Part shown: positions 31,484-35,771 of the stretch, piece after piece
Layout of the letters: each line of letters opens with the position of its first letter
How positions within the stretch are numbered: the stretch's first letter is position 1
From: Candidatus Stoquefichus sp.
GTDB lineage: Bacteria; Bacillota_I; Bacilli_A; Erysipelotrichales; Coprobacillaceae
Direction of reading: 5' to 3'
Length of the DNA stretch: 35,771 nt
Assembly (NCBI GenBank): GCA_021768625.1
Contig: JAETUM010000025.1
Span: 1-35,771 of the forward strand
Translations under genes and position numbers: made by a program
Notes under the pieces: model-generated
What the model saw: only the letters and a program-made list of their open reading frames with translations
Database searches by the model: none
Told to the model about the DNA's origin: nothing

Positions 31484-31984
31484 ATGAGTGTAGGTGAAAA
31501 TATAAGAAGAATTAGAAAAGAAAAGAGTTTAACTCAAAAAGAATTAGCTAAAATGTTAGATGTTAGCGAGCCAATGGTAAGCCAGTATGAAAAAAAAGAG
31601 AATTTAAAATTACAAACTATACGCAAAATAGCTCATGCGTTAAATGTTTCTATTAGTGATATTGTTGATGATTGGAGTGCTTTCTCTATTGATGAAATAC
31701 AGGAAGATTTAATCAATCCACAAGAAAAAGAATACTATAAAGAATTAAATAAAAGACAAATCTCTTTAATCTATGATTTAATTGGTACAATCTTTAAAGA
31801 AACCGGCAAATATCCTATCAATCTAAACGATATAGACGGCCTAAACATCTTCATGAATAAAAAGCTTACAGAGTATAAAACTCTAAGTAACGAAGAACTA
31901 AAAGTAATAGAAAAAGATGTACTTAATTATCTTGATTTTTTACTAGACAAGGCACTAAAAAATAAGGAAAGCAAAAAAATGTAG
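31484..31984 (+). CDS. XRE-family satellite repressor (CI/Stl-like)
   Basis: 166 residues. N-terminal XRE HTH (residues 5-60: NIRRIRKEKSLTQKELAKML, SEPMVSQYEKKENLKL), followed by a helical C-terminal domain without an obvious LexA-like peptidase motif. A repressor of this type is usually lifted by an interacting helper-phage protein rather than by RecA, as for Stl in satellite islands. It is divergent from the Cro-like gene with shared operators and lies next to the integrase gene on the same strand. GAGGTG precedes the ATG. Confidence 0.82.
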   Translation: MSVGENIRRIRKEKSLTQKELAKMLDVSEPMVSQYEKKENLKLQTIRKIAHALNVSISDIVDDWSAFSIDEIQEDLINPQEKEYYKELNKRQISLIYDLIGTIFKETGKYPINLNDIDGLNIFMNKKLTEYKTLSNEELKVIEKDVLNYLDFLLDKALKNKESKKM

Positions 31985-31990
31985 TGCCTT
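31949..31990 (+). terminator. Weak stem-loop at the repressor 3' end
   Basis: 9-bp perfect stem (31949-31957 and 31982-31990) with a 24-base A-rich loop, followed by TCCCTTTTC. It could be a weak terminator between repressor and integrase. Confidence 0.35.
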
Positions 31991-32081
31991 TCCCTTTTCA
32001 TTGGACTAAAAATTTCTTGCACCTCAAAACGTCCTATATAACACATATAAACAACATTTTATATAGGAGGGATAAAACAAC

Positions 32082-33206
32082 ATGAGCATTACAAAAAGAG
32101 AATTAAAGAATGGTAAAATCGTATATGACAACGCATTTATGTATAAGGGTATACGATATAAGAAAAGAGGTTTTAAATCAAAAGGAGAAGCCGAAAACTG
32201 GGAAATTACAATCAAATATGAAGTGAATAAAAATGGATCATATTTTCAACCATGCGAGAAGAGATTTTTTGAAGTATATAAGGAGTTCTTCAGTATTCAA
32301 AAAGACAAGATGGCCTTAAATACAATTAGTTCATACAATACAGGTATACACCATATTAAGAAAAATAAAGTGTATAAAATGAAAATATTAGATATTAATT
32401 ATTCTATCTTACAAAGTTTCTTTAATGAATTAGCAAAGGATCATAGTAAGAGTTCATGTGAACAGGTCAAGAAAGTATTCAATGCTACTTTTACACATGC
32501 CATTAAAAATGGATACATGTCTTTCAACCCTATGCAATATGTGAAAATCAATGTAAAGAAGAACAACAAAGAAAAAAGAATAATCACAAATCAAGAGTTC
32601 ATCAAAATATGCAATTATTTCTTATCAGACAATACTTTTGAACACAAGAGTATATATATAGCCTTATGTATTGGATATTACACTGGAGCAAGAATAAGCG
32701 AGGTTATGGCATTGACAAAAAATGATATTGATTTTGAACATCATACAATCAGCTTTAACAAAAGACTAGAATACAGGGTTAAAAAAGAATATCTATACAT
32801 ATCTACAATGAAAACTCAAAATTCTTATGCTACATTACCACTTGCTAAACCAATTGAAAATCTATTAGAGGAGTGGTTTGAGGTTAATCCTTATGAAAAT
32901 ATAGTGTGCTTTGAAGATGGCAGCTATCCATCATATAACTATATTCAAAAGCATATCAAATCGGCAAGCAAAGAACTAGGTATACCATTTCATTTCCATA
33001 TGTTAAGACATTTATATGCTACAAATCTTGTAAAGAACAATGTCAATATAAGTGTTGCTAAAAAATTGCTAAGACACGCAAAGGTTGAAACAACTCTAGA
33101 CATTTATACACACACTAATTTTAGTGAAGAACAAAAAGCATTAGAAAGCGTATTTTCTAACAATTTGAATGATAATTACCCCAAAATTACCCCAAAAGTT
33201 AATTAA
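32082..33206 (+). CDS. int: Tyrosine-recombinase integrase
   Basis: 374 residues. An N-terminal AP2-like arm-binding region (about 1-60) and SAM-like core-binding domain (about 65-160) precede the catalytic domain with Arg in YYTGARISEVMAL, HMLRH, RHAKVETTL and the likely nucleophile Tyr in DIYTHT. It recombines attP with the 26-bp attB in the acetyltransferase gene. AGGAGG precedes the ATG. Its last codons contain the ACCCCAAAA doublet, and it ends 79 bases before attR, the normal place for an integrase. Confidence 0.93.
   Translation: MSITKRELKNGKIVYDNAFMYKGIRYKKRGFKSKGEAENWEITIKYEVNKNGSYFQPCEKRFFEVYKEFFSIQKDKMALNTISSYNTGIHHIKKNKVYKMKILDINYSILQSFFNELAKDHSKSSCEQVKKVFNATFTHAIKNGYMSFNPMQYVKINVKKNNKEKRIITNQEFIKICNYFLSDNTFEHKSIYIALCIGYYTGARISEVMALTKNDIDFEHHTISFNKRLEYRVKKEYLYISTMKTQNSYATLPLAKPIENLLEEWFEVNPYENIVCFEDGSYPSYNYIQKHIKSASKELGIPFHFHMLRHLYATNLVKNNVNISVAKKLLRHAKVETTLDIYTHTNFSEEQKALESVFSNNLNDNYPKITPKVN
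33177..33198 (+). repeat. Tandem ACCCCAAAA sites near the right end
   Basis: TACCCCAAAAT followed by TACCCCAAAAG within the integrase 3' end, same orientation as the left-end doublet. Candidate integrase arm sites. Confidence 0.5.
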
Positions 33207-33272
33207 AACACTACTTATCTAATGCTATTGTTTTAATTTATATTGATAAAATCAATATTTTTTCAATTTCAA

Positions 33273-33686
33273 CTATTCCAATATTTTTTTCATATGTATA
33301 TGTGGGCAATACTCATCTAAATATTCATCTCCATAAGTTTGATATCCATTTTTTAAATAAAACTGAGATGCTCTTACTTGTGCAGATAATACAATTTGAC
33401 TATACCCTAATTCTTTTGCTTTTTCTTCAAGGCATTTAAGAATATAACTCCCCATGTGCAAATGTCTATATTCTTTTAATACTGCTATTCTTCCTAAAAC
33501 AATTGTGTTATTCTCTTCAATCATCCTTGCACATCCTATAGGTTTATTCTCTTTAAAGGCAACAAGATGAATACAAGTTTCATCTTGTTTGTCAAATTCA
33601 TTTTTAAAGCCTTGCTCTTCTACAAACACTTTTTCTCTTATCATTTTTGCTTCCTGTGGTAATGTCTTATAAAATTGATAGTTCAT
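33273..33686 (-). CDS. GNAT-family N-acetyltransferase, target of satellite insertion
   Basis: 137 residues, an acetyl-CoA-dependent acetyltransferase of the small YjcF/ElaA-like type: VLGRIAVLKEYRHLHMGSYI is the acetyl-CoA loop, and AQVRASQFYLKNGYQTYG the end region. The final four codons come from the satellite: the last residues here are CPHIHMKKILE, whereas the displaced chromosomal tail reads CPHIHMKKDI. The protein therefore stays full length. Its start overlaps the end of the HD phosphohydrolase gene by 20 bases. Confidence 0.87.
   Translation of the reverse strand: MNYQFYKTLPQEAKMIREKVFVEEQGFKNEFDKQDETCIHLVAFKENKPIGCARMIEENNTIVLGRIAVLKEYRHLHMGSYILKCLEEKAKELGYSQIVLSAQVRASQFYLKNGYQTYGDEYLDEYCPHIHMKKILE
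33286..33311. repeat. attR, right copy of 26-bp attachment core
   Basis: Perfect match to 24618-24643. It lies in the coding end of the acetyltransferase gene, 80 bases past the integrase stop. Confidence 0.92.
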
Positions 33687-34932
33687 CTTTAATCTCCTTT
33701 GGAAAAAATATTTTTTTATCTGATTTATATTGTTTTGAATTTAGTATCGCTGAAACAATTTCTGATTTTGTTGGTAATGGTGAAAGTTCATCATCTATAG
33801 ATAATATTTCTATCTCATTTAATTCTCCTGTTTCTCCATAATGTAAATAAGGTATTTGTTTTTGATTATCACTAATAATATAATACCTTGGATCATATCC
33901 TAACTTTTGAGATAATTTTTCAATCTTATTTTGTTCACCTTGATTTTTTAACTGTTTATATTTGAATAACTTTCTATTCAAAAATCTTGAAGATAAATCT
34001 TTTAATATAAAATCATCTTCTTTCATAAATTCTCTAAAATAATACATAATAATAGATTCATCTAGATGAATAAAATCTTGTATTGTCATTTGTTTATGAA
34101 TAAATGGTAATAAATAATCCAGCTTTGTATTCCAACAATAGTCCATATCACATAAATCTTTCACTCTTAAAAAGATAGATTGTAATAAATGTTCATAACT
34201 TCTTGCTGTAGGATGATAATAAACTTGCCAATACATATGATATCTCGCTAGAATATAATTTTCTATTGCTTGCACGCCTGATTCTTTAAATACAATCTTA
34301 CCGTCACATATTCTCATTGTCCTTAAAATCCTTGACATATCAAATTGACCATACGTTGTTCCACTCATATACGAATCTCTTAATAAATAATCCATGCGAT
34401 CAGCATCTAATTGACTAGAAACCATTTGTATCAATATATGATTAGGATGTGTATGTTGAATAATAGAGGCAACATCATAAGGTAATTGTTCATAAACACT
34501 TGTTAAAATAGCTTGAACTTCACTATCTTCTAATATAATTCTAACTGTCATTGTTTCATGATTTTCATGGAATACACCTTCAAATGAATGAGAGAATGGT
34601 CCATGCCCTAAATCATGTAACAATCCTGCACACATGACACATAATTTATCATAATCACTAAGATATTCATTTACGCATTCTACCTCTAACATCTTTCTTA
34701 TAACTTGATACACTCCTAAAGAATGAACAAAACGTGAATGTTCAGCACTTTGAAAAACTTGATGTGTCCCTCCCAATTGTTTTATTCTTCTTAACCTTTG
34801 CATTTCTTTAGAATTAATAAGTTGCCATATAACAACATGATCAATATGAATATAATCATGAATAGCATCTCTTATAACTCTTTTCTCCTTTAACTCTATA
34901 CTTTTTAATGAAAATTTATCTTTAAAGTTCAT
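33667..34932 (-). CDS. HD-domain phosphohydrolase (YwfO/dGTPase-like)
   Basis: 421 residues from ATG 34932, with AAGGTG 6 bases upstream. Metal ligands of the HD fold are in SRFVHSLG, LLHDLGHGPFSHSFE and QLDADRMDYLLRDS, as in SAMHD1/dGTPase-like proteins; the closest match from memory is Bacillus YwfO. The substrate may be (deoxy)nucleoside triphosphates. It overlaps the acetyltransferase gene and probably forms an operon with it and, before the satellite inserted, with the bile salt hydrolase. Confidence 0.85.
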   Translation of the reverse strand: MNFKDKFSLKSIELKEKRVIRDAIHDYIHIDHVVIWQLINSKEMQRLRRIKQLGGTHQVFQSAEHSRFVHSLGVYQVIRKMLEVECVNEYLSDYDKLCVMCAGLLHDLGHGPFSHSFEGVFHENHETMTVRIILEDSEVQAILTSVYEQLPYDVASIIQHTHPNHILIQMVSSQLDADRMDYLLRDSYMSGTTYGQFDMSRILRTMRICDGKIVFKESGVQAIENYILARYHMYWQVYYHPTARSYEHLLQSIFLRVKDLCDMDYCWNTKLDYLLPFIHKQMTIQDFIHLDESIIMYYFREFMKEDDFILKDLSSRFLNRKLFKYKQLKNQGEQNKIEKLSQKLGYDPRYYIISDNQKQIPYLHYGETGELNEIEILSIDDELSPLPTKSEIVSAILNSKQYKSDKKIFFPKEIKDELSIL

Positions 34933-35033
34933 ATGTATCACCTTCTTTCATTATTGTAACAAATAACCCTCATTTTATAAATCATTATTCATGAATTATC
35001 CTTTAACTATCTTTTAAAAATATTGTATTTTTG

Positions 35034-35061
35034 TTGTTGTTAAATAAAAAAAGTGTATAAT
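35034..35061 (+). promoter_or_regulatory. Promoter of the ferritin gene
   Basis: TTGTTG (35034-35039), 16 bases, TATAAT (35056-35061), 28 bases before the ferritin ATG. No clear Fur or PerR box is seen beside it. Confidence 0.6.
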
Positions 35062-35089
35062 TATAGATAGAAAAATGGAGGGATTAATT

Positions 35090-35611
35090 ATGTTAGATAA
35101 AAAAGTTTCTGAATTATTAAATGATCAAATTAATAAGGAGATGTATTCAGCTTATTTATATTTGGATTTTGCTAACTTCTATACAACAAAAGGTTTAGAT
35201 GGTTTTGCAAATTGGTATCGTATTCAAGCAAAAGAAGAAATGGATCATGCAATTGGTATCTTAAATTATTTACAAGATAATGATTATGCTGTGACTTTAT
35301 CAGCTATCGATAAACCTGACAAAGTATTAAATAATCTTGATGATCCTATTAAATTTGGTTTAGAACATGAAAGATATGTGACTGAACTTATTCATACTAT
35401 TTATGGTGCTGCACATGAAATTCATGATTATAGAACAATGAAGTTTTTAGATTGGTATGTTGAAGAACAAGGTGAAGAAGAAAAGAACGCAAGTGATATG
35501 GTTTCTAAATTTGAATTATTTGGACATGATGCAAAAGCTTTATATCAATTAAATAGCGAACTTGCTTCAAGAACTTATTCAACTTCTTCTATTCTTGCTA
35601 GTGATGAGTAA
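35090..35611 (+). CDS. ftnA: Ferritin
   Basis: 173 residues from ATG 35090 (GGAGGG 8 bases upstream; an ATG five codons earlier overlaps that site). A four-helix ferritin with the complete ferroxidase set at FtnA numbering: Glu17, Glu50, His53, Glu94 and Gln127, plus Glu126, Glu129 and Glu130 of the third iron site. It forms a 24-subunit cytoplasmic shell that oxidises and stores iron. Single-gene transcript with its own promoter and terminator. Confidence 0.95.
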   Translation: MLDKKVSELLNDQINKEMYSAYLYLDFANFYTTKGLDGFANWYRIQAKEEMDHAIGILNYLQDNDYAVTLSAIDKPDKVLNNLDDPIKFGLEHERYVTELIHTIYGAAHEIHDYRTMKFLDWYVEEQGEEEKNASDMVSKFELFGHDAKALYQLNSELASRTYSTSSILASDE

Positions 35612-35616
35612 GCAAT

Positions 35617-35649
35617 AAGGTTTATCCTTTTATTGGATAAACCTTTTTA
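35617..35649 (+). terminator. Terminator of the ferritin gene
   Basis: 11-bp perfect stem (35617-35627 and 35635-35645) with a 7-base loop, followed by a T-rich tail. Of the remaining 120 bases, GAGGTGAA at the very end looks like the ribosome site of a gene beyond the window. Confidence 0.88.
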
Positions 35650-35771
35650 TTGTTTAAAATTTAACCCTAGATAAATGTTGGTAATTAATTTTAACTCCAG
35701 TATTTCGGTGTTAAAACAAGATTTACAAACTCATCACTTCATAAAAAGTGGTAAATTATTATTGAGGTGAA

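Larger units (their letters stand above)
24618..33311. mobile_element. Integrated phage satellite encoding its own scaffold and major capsid protein
   Basis: 8,668 bp (one core copy counted) between perfect 26-bp direct repeats, inserted in the 3' end of a GNAT acetyltransferase gene. Contents from the right: tyrosine integrase and repressor on the plus strand; then a minus-strand operon of Cro-like HTH, zinc ribbon, excisionase-like protein, primase-helicase, iteron-like origin, small proteins, scaffold, major capsid protein and sigma-like HTH protein. The int-repressor-divergent-primase order is that of phage-inducible chromosomal islands of Firmicutes. There is no terminase, portal, protease, tail or lysis gene, so it cannot be an autonomous phage. 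A decayed prophage is an alternative, but all genes look intact and compact. Confidence 0.82.

Noticed and set aside
32024-32215. 63-codon minus-strand frame over the integrase start
   Set aside because: It overlaps the ribosome site and N-terminus of a clear integrase gene and has no supporting start signal.
24618-33311. Complete prophage
   Set aside because: Only two head genes are present; there is no terminase, portal, tail or lysis gene, and the size is far below that of a siphophage.
24618-33311. Integrative conjugative element
   Set aside because: No relaxase, coupling protein or conjugation genes are seen.

Overview
Low-GC (about 30 percent G+C), standard-code (TGA is a stop, as in the rpiR-type gene) Firmicute chromosome. 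Strong AGGAGG-type ribosome sites, many family 1 glycosidases, PTS components and a bile salt hydrolase suggest a gut member of the Erysipelotrichales/Coprobacillaceae type. This lineage call is inference from gene style, not a marker gene.

Layout. (1) 1-9087: beta-glycoside operon on the minus strand (three family 1 glycosidases, one broken by a single in-frame stop, plus a HAD phosphatase and a VOC protein). It is followed by a separate pair of Gfo/Idh/MocA oxidoreductases and faces a divergent RpiR-family regulator. Both minus-strand promoters carry the same pair of TGAAAT-N3-ATTTCA palindromes, 32 bp apart centre to centre. (2) 9086-16577: an eight-gene minus-strand operon, hexulose-phosphate epimerase (AlsE-like), PTS EIIB, a DUF7916-like protein, RpiB, DUF4867, DeoC-like aldolase, glycosidase and oxidoreductase, divergent from a LacI regulator. 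It reads as uptake of a phosphorylated glycoside, hydrolysis, then isomerisation and epimerisation of an unusual aldose 6-phosphate. (3) 16581-23584: glycosidase plus mannose-6-phosphate isomerase, two zinc-ribbon membrane proteins, the PTS EIIC and a divergent PRD-type regulator. The EIIC promoter shares operators with the epimerase operon promoter. No PTS EIIA gene is seen. (4) 23587-24549: bile salt hydrolase. (5) 24618-33311: an 8.7-kb integrated phage satellite bounded by perfect 26-bp direct repeats and inserted in the 3' end of a GNAT acetyltransferase gene, whose tail it replaces. (6) 33273-35771: the acetyltransferase, an HD phosphohydrolase and a ferritin.

The satellite is the most unusual part. 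Its right end has integrase and repressor; a divergent minus-strand operon then runs through a Cro-like protein, zinc ribbon, excisionase-like protein and primase-helicase, an iteron-like origin, and small proteins, and ends in a capsid scaffold, a major capsid protein and a sigma-like protein. It has no terminase, portal, head protease, tail or lysis gene. It looks like a minimal satellite that supplies its own shell protein and scaffold and borrows the rest from a helper. Within it are several unexplained RNA- or DNA-level signals: three hairpins that all show the same 7-base loop, an 18-bp long-range inverted repeat with strand-specific wobble pairing before the capsid genes, and a consensus promoter running directly into a terminator-like hairpin.
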